From contig OZ245761.1 in assembly GCA_965227535.1 (NCBI GenBank), positions 1,612,001 to 1,676,000 on the forward strand: DNA of 64,000 nt, read 5' to 3'. Shown here piece by piece: positions 26,525 to 34,127 of the stretch. The DNA is from SZUA-430 sp965227535. GTDB lineage: Bacteria > Pseudomonadota > Alphaproteobacteria > Micropepsales > Micropepsaceae. Both the position numbers and the translations under genes were made by a program. The notes below the pieces were generated by a model. It did no database searches. It was given only the letters and a program-made list of their open reading frames with translations, and was not told the DNA's origin. How positions within the stretch are numbered: the stretch's first letter is position 1; the number at the start of each line of letters is the position of its first letter.

Positions 26525-27007
26525 ATGCGCTTATCGACCCGACTCGCCTGCGCCGCAGGCCTGACGCTGACCCTCGCCGCCTGCACCACGCTCACGGAAG
26601 AAAAGCCGCCGGCGAACCCGCAAGCCGTCATCGATCAACGCGTCGCGATCATGAAAACCTTCGGTGCCGCACTGGGCGCCGCGGCCAATCAGACGCAAGG
26701 CAAGACGACACCCGCCGCCGCCCGAAAGTCCGTCGCCGATGCCAGAGCCGGCCTCGCACGCGTGGCGCAACTATTCCCGCGCGGCACCGCGCTCGGCGAT
26801 CGCGGCGTGACGCAATCGCGCGCGCTCTCGATCATCTTCGCCAACCGCAGCGATTTCGAGGCCAAGCTCGACGCGCTGTCGGCCCGCTTCGCCCAACTCG
26901 ACGCCGCGCTGGCCAAGAACGCCAAGGCCGACACCACAAAGGCCATCACCGACGCGCGCGCCGTCTGCAGCGCCTGCCACAACAAGTACCGCGCGCCGGA
27001 AGACTAA
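26525..27007 (+). CDS. Cytochrome c' (class II) lipoprotein
   Basis: 160 residues from ATG 26525, with GGAGGTCC upstream. Lipobox LAAC at the end of the signal peptide (RLACAAGLTLTLAAC), then a four-helix bundle-like sequence and the C-terminal heme motif C148-S-A-C151-H152, as in class II cytochromes c. It binds heme c near its C-terminus and may bind NO or carry electrons. The lipid anchor is predicted and unusual for this class. Operon with the small membrane protein. Confidence 0.85.
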   Translation: MRLSTRLACAAGLTLTLAACTTLTEEKPPANPQAVIDQRVAIMKTFGAALGAAANQTQGKTTPAAARKSVADARAGLARVAQLFPRGTALGDRGVTQSRALSIIFANRSDFEAKLDALSARFAQLDAALAKNAKADTTKAITDARAVCSACHNKYRAPED

Positions 27008-27014
27008 GCGCTCG

Positions 27015-27542
27015 CTACTTCTTCCACTTGGGCTTGGGCGGCTTGCGCCCGCCAAGATCCGGATCGCGCGAAACGCGCTTCATCGCCACGCCATACGCGC
27101 TAAGCGCCGCATCGATGGCCTCGCCATCTTCGAGCACGCGGTCCATCTGCTTATCGAACACGGCATAGCCCGTGACCTCGCAGATCAACCGCATCCAATC
27201 CCAAACCTGTGCGAAGCACGCGGCGGCCTTCTCGCCCGTATGCCAGAAGGGCACGGTGACGGTGGCCTCGTTGTCGAACACCTGAATCTGCACGCCGAAA
27301 CTGTCGTCGCTCAGATCGTTGATCTCAAAGCACCGCAACCGCGACGGCGCCCCGCGATCGTACCCCTCGCGCGAGACCTCCAGCGTCGGATAGCGCGCGA
27401 CCAAGGCCTCGGCGACGCGCAACTTCATCGCCTCTTTCACGGGATCGACGGCGACGAAAGCGCCGTCGTCCCGCTCGGCCCGCGCCCGCGTGCGGATGTC
27501 GCCATCGCCCTGGCGGGGCAAAAGATGAAACACATAGCTCAT
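27015..27542 (-). CDS. Hypothetical soluble protein
   Basis: 175 residues from ATG 27542; a much longer reading to 28478 is antisense to the beta-barrel gene and rejected. Composition is normal globular (CFEINDLSDDSFGVQIQVFDNEATVTVPFW, AAACFAQVWDWMRLICEVTGY) with a basic tail KPPKPKWKK. Resembles uncharacterised single-domain proteins; no motif supports a function. Convergent with cytochrome c'. Confidence 0.75.
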   Translation of the reverse strand: MSYVFHLLPRQGDGDIRTRARAERDDGAFVAVDPVKEAMKLRVAEALVARYPTLEVSREGYDRGAPSRLRCFEINDLSDDSFGVQIQVFDNEATVTVPFWHTGEKAAACFAQVWDWMRLICEVTGYAVFDKQMDRVLEDGEAIDAALSAYGVAMKRVSRDPDLGGRKPPKPKWKK

Positions 27543-27758
27543 GGCCGGCGACACTAGGCGAACCGGGCCAGAACCCAAAACCGGCCCGAAAACGCCCCTC
27601 CCCACCCCCACCGCGCGATCTCTCCCGCGACGGCAACCCGCCCCAGGCGAGTCTCGCCGCACAGCAACAAAAGCCGGTCGTGCCCGCACGGCCACGCGAA
27701 GCCGCGCTAGCATGTGGCGTGCGCGACGGCTGGGGGGCCTTCGCGCCGTTGGGGGAAG

Positions 27759-28400
27759 ATGGTGCGGCGCGCAATTCTGTTCGTGCTCTTGGCGGTGGCG
27801 TTTGCGCCGCTGGCCACCGCGCGCGAGACCGATCCGGCGGCCGACTTCGCAGGCGCGTTCGTCGGCCTCAACACCGGTTACGCCTTCGGCGCGTCCGGCG
27901 ACTGGTGCAACTGCACGTTCTTGCCGTCGGTCGCCGATGCGACGGAAGGCGAAGGCGGCATCATCGTCGGAGGCGAAGCGGGCTACGGCGTGCGTCTCGG
28001 CCCCATCGTCATCGAAGCCTCTGTCCGCGCCTCGCACGCCGACATCAAGTTCGCCGAGATCTGCGGCATCGGCGTACCGTGCAGCGGCCAGGCCGGCTGG
28101 ATCGGCGAAGCGCAAGTCACCGCGGGCTTCGTCGTTTTCGACGACATCCTGCTGGCAGGCACCTGGGGCTATGCCGTCGCCGATGTCGACGCCACCGTCG
28201 GCCTCGACACGTCGAACGCCACGCATGACGGCGTCGTCCTTGGTGCACGCATCGAACAAGCGATGACCGAAAACTGGCGCATGGGCGTCGAATACCGCCA
28301 CTACGACATCCAAGGCACGAACGGCACGCCCGCGGGCGACGTCGACGTCGATTGGCAGGCGGAAGCAGTCGCCCTGAACATCCACTACGAACTGAACTAA
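27759..28400 (+). CDS. Outer membrane beta-barrel protein
   Basis: 213 residues from ATG 27759 (GGGGGA upstream; short spacing). Signal peptide AILFVLLAVAFAPLATA. The rest alternates polar and aromatic residues in strands (FVGLNTGYAFGASGDW, IIVGGEAGYGVRLG, MGVEYRHYDIQG, EAVALNIHYELN) with a terminal aromatic/Asn as in porin-like barrels of the Omp25/OmpW style. Contains a CNC motif in a loop. Probably an eight-strand barrel. Confidence 0.82.
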   Translation: MVRRAILFVLLAVAFAPLATARETDPAADFAGAFVGLNTGYAFGASGDWCNCTFLPSVADATEGEGGIIVGGEAGYGVRLGPIVIEASVRASHADIKFAEICGIGVPCSGQAGWIGEAQVTAGFVVFDDILLAGTWGYAVADVDATVGLDTSNATHDGVVLGARIEQAMTENWRMGVEYRHYDIQGTNGTPAGDVDVDWQAEAVALNIHYELN

Positions 28401-28468
28401 CCCCTCGTCATTCCCGGCCGCCCGGACTAAAATGACAGGTGGGCCAATTTCAAATGCAGGGGGCACGC

Positions 28469-29533
28469 ATGCGGACAATCGCGATAGTCCTCGGCGTCGT
28501 AATATTCGGCGCCATCGCCGTGTATTTCAGTGGGCTGATCAAATTCGACAGCGCCGTTAGCACCGTTGAAGAAGCGGCCGCCGCGCCCTGCCTCGCCGAC
28601 AACGCAATCGATCCCGCTCTTCGCACGGCCGCCAACGATGCCGCGCGCGCCTTCTACGACAAGCTGCTGAAGGACGACGCCACCGCGCGCAACGACCTGA
28701 CGGACGACGCGAAGAAACTCGTCGCCCCCGAAGTGTTCAACGCGATGATGCGCACCATCGCCTCGAACGGCCCCTACAACGATCTAGCCGTCGAACACAC
28801 GTATCAGCCGTCAATCACCGGCGCGCCCGGCCGCATCACCTGCCCCGGCGACAGCGACGCAACGACGGTCTCGCTGTCGACCATGCCCGACACGGTCCAG
28901 ACCCACACGCTCTTCACAGCCAAGACGCGCAACAACGATTGGTCGCTGACGGCGTGGATGGTGCAAAAGGACAAGACCTGGCGCGTGCATTCGTTCTACG
29001 TGTCGATGCAATCGATCGTCGGCCACACCGCGCCCAGCATTTTCGCGATGGCCGAAGAACAGGCGAAGAAGGGTCACGCCTTCAACGCCTATCTTCTCTA
29101 CGCCGTCGCCAGAAACCTCGCCGACCGCGGCCCCAACATCGACCTCGGCCTCAAGCAAACCATCGAAGCCGCGCTGAAGAAACAAACGCCGCCGCCCGAA
29201 CTCAAAGGCGCACCGCCCTTCAGCTGGGACATCGAAGGCGCAACATTCCCGATCGAGTTCGTCGCCCTCGTCGGCACCGACAAGAAACTCGGCCTCACCT
29301 TCCTGCACCGCGACCCCAGCTGGGACGGCAAAGACACCGGCAAAGCCGAACGCCGCAACAAGCGCCTCATCGACGGCTTCGTCAAAACCCACCCCGAATA
29401 CAGCGAAGTCTTCAGCTACATCTCCGCCCGCATCTTGGAACCCGGCAAAGACAGCGGCTGGGGCACCGTCTTCGACGCCACCAAAGGCTACGACACGGGC
29501 GAACCCTCGCTCACGAAGAAGAAGCCGAAGTAG
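28469..29533 (+). CDS. Membrane-anchored hypothetical protein
   Basis: 354 residues from ATG 28469 (GGGGGCACGC upstream). One N-terminal membrane helix (TIAIVLGVVIFGAIAVYFSGLI), then a periplasmic domain. A region FYDKLLKDDATARNDL ... WMVQKDKTWRVHSFYVSMQ looks like an NTF2-like fold. The tail is Lys rich. Family not recognised. Intergenic gap of 68 bp to the barrel gene, same strand. Confidence 0.7.
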   Translation: MRTIAIVLGVVIFGAIAVYFSGLIKFDSAVSTVEEAAAAPCLADNAIDPALRTAANDAARAFYDKLLKDDATARNDLTDDAKKLVAPEVFNAMMRTIASNGPYNDLAVEHTYQPSITGAPGRITCPGDSDATTVSLSTMPDTVQTHTLFTAKTRNNDWSLTAWMVQKDKTWRVHSFYVSMQSIVGHTAPSIFAMAEEQAKKGHAFNAYLLYAVARNLADRGPNIDLGLKQTIEAALKKQTPPPELKGAPPFSWDIEGATFPIEFVALVGTDKKLGLTFLHRDPSWDGKDTGKAERRNKRLIDGFVKTHPEYSEVFSYISARILEPGKDSGWGTVFDATKGYDTGEPSLTKKKPK

Positions 29534-29987
29534 CGACCGCCGCCTTGTCATGCGGATGGCGCGAGCGTGAAGCGACCGCGATCCTGTTCCACGCGTTGAT
29601 CATCGCGATCGCAATCGTGAGGTCTGACAACGCCTTCTCCGAGAACTGCGCCCGCGCTTCGTCATAGACCGCGTCGCTCACATCGCCGCTGCCGATCGCC
29701 GTCACCGCCTCGGTCCACGCCAACGCCGCCCGCTCGCGCGGCGTATACATCGCAGACTCGCGCCACGCCGGCAGCAGATAGAGCCGCGCCTCGCTCTCCC
29801 CGCCCGCACGCGCATCGGACGTGTGCATGTGCAGGCAATAGGCGCAGCCGTTCATCTGCGACGCCCGCGTCTTGATCAGGTGCAACAGCCCATGCTCAAG
29901 CCCGCTCTCGTGCACGTATTTCTCGACGCCGACCAAGGCCGCAACGCCACCGCCCGCCAACGCATACGCATTGAACCGTTGTTTCAT
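29511..29987 (-). CDS. Carboxymuconolactone decarboxylase / AhpD-like protein
   Basis: 158 residues from ATG 29987 (TCGGAGAATGGTC upstream). The signature CAYCLHMHTSDAR (CxxC followed by His) is the peroxidase-type AhpD/CMD active site. Likely a thiol-dependent peroxidase or related antioxidant. Its 3' end overlaps the convergent gene at 29533 by about 23 bp. Confidence 0.85.
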   Translation of the reverse strand: MKQRFNAYALAGGGVAALVGVEKYVHESGLEHGLLHLIKTRASQMNGCAYCLHMHTSDARAGGESEARLYLLPAWRESAMYTPRERAALAWTEAVTAIGSGDVSDAVYDEARAQFSEKALSDLTIAIAMINAWNRIAVASRSRHPHDKAAVATSASSS

Positions 29988-30095
29988 GACCATTCTCCGA
30001 TGCCGCGGACCGCACGACACGGCCCTTCACGGCATAAGACGAACGGCGCGCCCGACGTGTGACAGCCCGCGCGATCCCTGATACCGGATAGCGCA

Positions 30096-30839
30096 ATGCG
30101 CGCCATCGCCACCATAACCTCGCCCGTCTCAGGCGAAATCAAAGTCTACCGCGACGGCCCGTCCGGCCTCATCACCTACACCCAAGGCGGCTACGAGCAA
30201 TCGGCCGCCGACCGCAACGGCGTCTCGACGGCGACCTATATCCACGCGCTCTACGGCCTCGTCCTGCAGACGCGCGCGCGAACGGCGCTCGTCATCGGCT
30301 GCGGCGGCGGCTCGCTCGCGACCATGCTGCAGAAGTCGGGCACAGCGGTAACGGTCATCGACATCGACCCCGCCTCGTTCGACCTCGCCCGCTGGTACTT
30401 CGGCCTACCCGACGCCTGCGAGCGCCACGTCGCCGACGGCCGCGCCTTCCTGGAAGCCGACGAGCGCCGCTTCGACGCCATCGTCCTCGACGCCTACGAC
30501 GCCGCACAAATGCCGGCCCACCTGGCCGAGCAGGAATTCTTCGAACTTGTGAAGACGCGCATCGCCCCGGGCGGCGCCTTCCTCGTCAACGCCTATGTCC
30601 GCAACGACGACGACCCGTTCGCGCGCGACACCGCCGCCCGCTTAAGCAAAGTCTGGCGCAGCGTCCGCATGCTGGACATGAAGGGCCGCATCAACCGCAA
30701 CGCTATACTGATGGCCGGCAACGTCGAAGCCTTCGCCCAACCGACGCTGATCACCCCGCCCGAAGTCGAAGCCACCGACATCGAACAAGACCTCCGCCTG
30801 CTCGCCTTCGTGCAGCCGAAGAAAACGCGCAAGCGTTAG
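30096..30839 (+). CDS. Spermidine-synthase-like methyltransferase-fold protein
   Basis: 247 residues. Motif I LVIGCGGGSLATML, then VTVIDIDPASFDLARWYFGL, ADGRAFLEADERRFDAIVLDAYDA and a Gly-rich PGGAFLVN strand, as in spermine/spermidine synthases and fused MFS relatives. The usual N-terminal beta domain is short. A polyamine or other methyl/aminopropyl transfer role is possible; the exact substrate is not determinable. Confidence 0.8.
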   Translation: MRAIATITSPVSGEIKVYRDGPSGLITYTQGGYEQSAADRNGVSTATYIHALYGLVLQTRARTALVIGCGGGSLATMLQKSGTAVTVIDIDPASFDLARWYFGLPDACERHVADGRAFLEADERRFDAIVLDAYDAAQMPAHLAEQEFFELVKTRIAPGGAFLVNAYVRNDDDPFARDTAARLSKVWRSVRMLDMKGRINRNAILMAGNVEAFAQPTLITPPEVEATDIEQDLRLLAFVQPKKTRKR

Positions 30840-30841
30840 GA

Positions 30842-31519
30842 TCAATCGTCGAAGCCGACAAACGTGGCCGCCTCATCGATGGACTTGCGGCGCGACACGA
30901 CGGCGTTCGCCGGAAAGCTGTCGTCGGGAAAGCCCATCGCGACGCAAATCATGATCACCTGATCGTCGGGAATCCCCGCATGCTCGCGCACGACCGGCGA
31001 TTGCATGATGCCCTGGCTGTTGATCACGCACCCAAGCCCTCGCGACCAAGCCGCGTTGACCAGAGCGTTCGTCACCGCGCCGCAATCGAACGGCGCAATG
31101 TCGCCCCCATGGATCGAACGGTCATAGGTCACGACGACGGACACCGGCGCATCGAACTGCCGGAACCCGCGCAGCACCCAATCCTTGCGCGCCACCTGAT
31201 CGTGCCGCTCGATCCCCATCGCGCCGAACAGCTGCTTGGCGATCTCGATCTGCCGCTCCCGATGCGCGCCCTCATACCCGCCATGCCCGCGAAACTCACG
31301 CGAGTCCGGCACCCCCGCCAAATTGCGCTCGGTATTACCCTTACGAATCCGGTTCAAAGGCTCACCAGCCACCACATGAAAATTCCAAGGCTGCGTATTC
31401 AGCGACGACGGCGCGCGCATCGCGAGCTCAATCACCTCCCGGATCAAAGCCTTCGGCACCGCCACCGGCTTAAACCCACGAATACTCCGCCGCCCCAAAA
31501 CAACCTCGTCGTAGCCCAC
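30842..31519 (-). CDS. Nitroreductase family protein
   Basis: 225 residues from GTG 31519, with GGTGGAG 8 nt upstream. FMN-binding RRSIRGF near residue 11, APSSLNTQPWNFHVV near 35, and a C-terminal GFPDD...RKSIDE region with FMN contacts typical of NfsA/NfnB-like enzymes. NAD(P)H-dependent reductase of nitro, quinone or flavin substrates. Convergent with the spermidine-synthase-like gene, with a 2-bp gap. Confidence 0.9.
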   Translation of the reverse strand: MGYDEVVLGRRSIRGFKPVAVPKALIREVIELAMRAPSSLNTQPWNFHVVAGEPLNRIRKGNTERNLAGVPDSREFRGHGGYEGAHRERQIEIAKQLFGAMGIERHDQVARKDWVLRGFRQFDAPVSVVVTYDRSIHGGDIAPFDCGAVTNALVNAAWSRGLGCVINSQGIMQSPVVREHAGIPDDQVIMICVAMGFPDDSFPANAVVSRRKSIDEAATFVGFDD

Positions 31520-31866
31520 GCTCAAAACTCCACCCGATAAGAAGCGGCCGATAACGCCACGCCACAAAAACACATGCAATCCGATCGGCAGACTTCCGCC
31601 ATTTCTGCCGCCACGTATCCGTCACATCGCCACCCCTTGCCATCACATGTGACGGCAAGCCGACGGATAAACGAGAAGGCGGGCACAGCGCGGGGCACGC
31701 GCCGCGGGAAGGCCGCGACAGCCAACAAACCAATCACAGATTCGCGCTGCAGCGCCTACACAAGCGAAGAGACAAATATAGAACATGCCGCTGCAAACGG
31801 AAAGCCAAACGTCGAACAACATGGCCCAACGTTCTAAACTCACCGCCACGCACGGGGAGCACACGC
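31520..31866. other. Divergent intergenic region
   Basis: About 347 bp between the nitroreductase and a secreted protein gene. Several overlapping short readings exist on both strands but none has a family signal or clear ribosome binding site. No repeat or hairpin was recognised. Confidence 0.5.
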
Positions 31867-32568
31867 ATGTTCAACCGCATCCCAGTTCTCGCCATCATGC
31901 TCGCATCGCTCGCGAGCGCATTCTCCGCACTCGCCGCCGACGTAAAGCAGCCGCCACGCAACGTCGCCGTCGTCGCGCTCTTCGACAACACGTTCCACAA
32001 ATTGAAATTCGGGCTGACGGTGTTCGACAACGACTTCCAGTCGAAGGACGTGTCGGCCTGGCACGTTGCCGAGCAAGCGGAAAGCGACATGGTCGCGCTC
32101 CTCAAACAAAAGGGCATCGGCCAATCCGTCGGCGTACTGGCGCAAGCGGGCGCCCGCGCCACGGCGGGCGAGAAGCAAGACGGCGTCGAAGCGCCGCTGA
32201 TCGAGGCCGCGCGCAACGCTGGCTTCGACACGCTGATCCTCGTTCGCCCCGCGCGCGATCAGGGCAACCAGAGCGTCTTCACGCCCGGCTATGGCATCGC
32301 GGCCTGGGGCAAGCTGTTCGGCCCGCGGCCCGCGTGCCCCTATGCCGTCTTTCACGTTCAGATCTATCGCACGGCAGATGCGAAGGGCATCGACCGCGCC
32401 GACGGCTATAGCTGGGGCGAAGGTCCCTGCGTCGACATGAAGTCCGTGCCCTGGCAAGACGACATCAACGCCTACAGCGACGCCGAGTGGTCAACGATCG
32501 AAGCCGCCATCCACAAACGCATCAACGAAGGCATGGCCCGCGCCTTGCGCAATCTCGACTTCGAGTGA
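31867..32568 (+). CDS. Secreted hypothetical protein
   Basis: 233 residues, ATG preceded by CACGGGGAGCACACGC. Signal peptide PVLAIMLASLASAFSALAA. The mature protein has NVAVVALFDNTFHKLKFGLTVFDND and AGFDTLILVRPARDQ, the alternating strands and helices of an alpha/beta fold. Two Cys (PRPACPYAV, GEGPCVDM). No family recognised. Followed by the degenerate OmpA-like gene 52 bp later. Confidence 0.75.
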   Translation: MFNRIPVLAIMLASLASAFSALAADVKQPPRNVAVVALFDNTFHKLKFGLTVFDNDFQSKDVSAWHVAEQAESDMVALLKQKGIGQSVGVLAQAGARATAGEKQDGVEAPLIEAARNAGFDTLILVRPARDQGNQSVFTPGYGIAAWGKLFGPRPACPYAVFHVQIYRTADAKGIDRADGYSWGEGPCVDMKSVPWQDDINAYSDAEWSTIEAAIHKRINEGMARALRNLDFE

Positions 32569-32620
32569 TCGGGCGTCGAGAACAATCCATGCATCCTAAT
32601 GACCTTCACCGGACACGCGA

Positions 32621-33079
32621 ATGAAACGCTTAATGGCCGTCGTGCTTGTTGTTTGCGCCGCTGCGGCCGCACCACCCGCTGTTGCGATAAAGCAGTTTAT
32701 TGTCTTCTTCCACGATCCGAACCCTGAGCAGCTTGATCCTGGCCAGTGGAAGATCGGCGCCGAGGGCGATGCCGTCATCAGTGAGGTCGCGTCCTTATTC
32801 GCGCAAAGGTCGAATCCGGATGACACGCTACATTTGACGGCCGCCGATCAGCATGTCGGCACCCTTGAGATGTCAGTCGAGCGGTCGAACCGGCGGGCAG
32901 CGGCCGTGAAACAGTCGCTTGTCACAAAGGGCGTGCCAGACCAATCTATTGTAATCCATGTCTGCGGCTTCCAGCGCCTGATGGTGGAAACGCCCCCCGG
33001 CACGCGCGAACCGCAGAACAGGTTCGTCACAATGGACCTTCATGGCCGCGACGAACGGCCGGATCCATGCTCACAATGA
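32621..33079 (+). CDS. Stand-alone, diverged OmpA-like domain protein
   Basis: 152 residues. Signal-like RLMAVVLVVCAAAAAPPAVA, then IKQFIVFFHDPNPEQLDPGQ, which aligns with REFIVFFGHNKSNLTPEA of the two large OmpA proteins here, and RSNRRAAAVKQSLVTKGVPDQSIVIHVCG...TREPQNRFVTMDL, which aligns with the LRRGTAVKGALVSEGI...VREPQNRRVHISL end. The barrel is absent and the peptidoglycan-binding Asp/Arg (GHADR) is replaced (TAADQHVG). So it may no longer bind peptidoglycan. Followed by a terminator. Confidence 0.7.
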   Translation: MKRLMAVVLVVCAAAAAPPAVAIKQFIVFFHDPNPEQLDPGQWKIGAEGDAVISEVASLFAQRSNPDDTLHLTAADQHVGTLEMSVERSNRRAAAVKQSLVTKGVPDQSIVIHVCGFQRLMVETPPGTREPQNRFVTMDLHGRDERPDPCSQ

Positions 33080-33148
33080 GCGAGGGCAGCGCAATATCCC
33101 TCGAAAGACTCTTGGTGAGCGCAACGACTATCGGCGGCGAAACTTCAG

Positions 33149-33184
33149 AAGGCAGCTACCACTTCTCGCAGGTAGCCGTCTTTT
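33149..33184 (+). terminator. Terminator after the diverged OmpA-like gene
   Basis: GCTACC, 10-nt loop, GGTAGC, extended by a further paired segment with one mismatch, then TTTT. Located about 70 bp after the stop at 33079. Confidence 0.65.
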
Positions 33185-33344
33185 AACGAGCGCAACCGGC
33201 CGCATCTCGCACGGCCTGTAAAGCGGCACAGCATGGCCCACCAGCGCAGTCTGGGAGCGCGGGGACACGATCACCTGTTGCCGCATTTTCCATCTGTCCT
33301 CCAGAACCCAGCTCTTTCCAACCCTTAGCGAAAGACCGGCGAGC

Positions 33345-33480
33345 AAGCTGAATCAGCTTCTAACATTAGTAGTTTTCAAATGTCTAGATAATGTGTAAGC
33401 GAACTGGATACAATTATAAGTATGTTGTTGCAAATACTACTATGAATGTTAGTGTAAAGAAGCTGATGAGCCCTATCAGC
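33345..33480. repeat. AT-rich imperfect inverted repeat (MITE-like)
   Basis: Starts with a perfect palindrome AAGCTGAATCAGCTT (33345-33359). The left arm ATCAGCTTCTAACATTAGTAG (33352 onward) is matched on the right by CTACTA, ATGTTAG and AAGCTGAT (33437-33467) with short insertions, and TAGTAG...TTTCAAA faces TTGCAAATACTACTA. A smaller hairpin GCTGAT/ATCAGC ends it. Fold size about 130 bp. Confidence 0.6.
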
Positions 33481-33504
33481 GCGAGTGATAAGAGAGGATA
33501 AGCC

Positions 33505-33753
33505 ATGACAAAGGATCGAGTCGCACTGATTGCAGTACTGGCTACGTTCGCCGGTTATGTCTCTGGCGGTGCCGTGAAAGCGGACCTTTCGCCGCTCCCA
33601 TCGCAGCCGGTTCCTGCGGTCGCGATAATTGCGGCTGGCATGGACGGGACACACCCAGCGTTTTGGCGAGTTACGCCAGATGGGAAAGTATCCCTCTGCG
33701 GCGGAGTTTCGGCAGGCGGAACACAGCGAGTCTCATGCAACGACCCGAATTAG
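33505..33753 (+). CDS. Small secreted or anchored hypothetical protein
   Basis: 82 residues, ATG preceded by AGAGAGGATAAGCC. N-terminal hydrophobic segment VALIAVLATFAGYVSGGAVKA, then a short domain AGMDGTHPAFWRVTPDGKVSLCGGVSAGGTQRVSCNDP with two Cys. Family not recognised. The next gene starts inside its end (ATG 33735) and is interrupted. Confidence 0.6.
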   Translation: MTKDRVALIAVLATFAGYVSGGAVKADLSPLPSQPVPAVAIIAAGMDGTHPAFWRVTPDGKVSLCGGVSAGGTQRVSCNDPN

Positions 33754-34007
33754 AAAAAGAAGACAGCCGACGAGGGAATAGTCTGAGACAAAATGGCGTC
33801 AGAGTAGATCTTGTTCGGCATCCACCTAGGTGGATGCCACTCTGACCCCATTTCGTTTTCGTATTGGCCGTCGCACTGGGAACGTGGGCGCTCACCAGCG
33901 TGATACAGATTGACTGGTCCAGACCACTGGCCGACAAAATGCGACCAGCACTCGAATCCTATCGCGACATTTCCATCCCACGCTGCAGGTTCGAAAGCGC
34001 GGGGTAG
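33735..34007 (+). pseudogene. Small membrane-protein gene interrupted by a palindromic element
   Basis: The reading MQRPELEKEDSRRGNSLRQ begins inside the preceding gene and continues after 33853 in the same frame as FVFVLAVALGTWALTSVIQ, DWSRPLADKMRPALESYRDIS and a stop at 34005. Between them lies a 63-bp palindromic element that introduces a stop. 63 is a multiple of three, so its removal restores one open reading of about 70 residues with one membrane helix. The reconstruction is inferred. Confidence 0.6.
33791..33853. mobile_element. 63-bp palindromic element, REP/RAYT-like
   Basis: Outer arms AAATGGCGTCAGAGT and ACTCTGACCCCATTT (one mismatch) enclose a perfect 22-bp palindrome centred at 33827/33828 (half: GGCATCCACCT). 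The outer arm contains a GGGGTCAGAGT-like motif known near REP-associated tyrosine transposases. No flanking duplication was seen. Confidence 0.65.
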
Positions 34008-34127
34008 ACCAATCTTAACGATCGTTGAACTAATCTATGCCTGTTCGTCGCGGGCAGCTGACAACGTAAGTGACCTTAAGGCCCCCCGCGTCGTCGTAGT
34101 CGACCCGAGCGAAAGGGGTGGCGCCCT

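Larger units (their letters stand above)
33080..33504. other. AT-rich intergenic region
   Basis: 425 bp. It holds a terminator at 33149-33184, a segment similar to REP/RAYT-type extragenic motifs near 33250-33270 (GGGGACACGATC), and an AT-rich inverted repeat at 33345-33480. The lower GC compared with all neighbours suggests recent acquisition. No gene is supported on either strand. Confidence 0.6.

Noticed and set aside
27015..28478. Extended 487-residue reading of the small hypothetical protein
   Set aside because: The added segment is antisense to the beta-barrel gene; ATG 27542 begins the plausible protein.
33128..33346. Minus-strand 72-residue reading in the AT-rich gap
   Set aside because: Overlaps a terminator and has no start signal or homology-like pattern.
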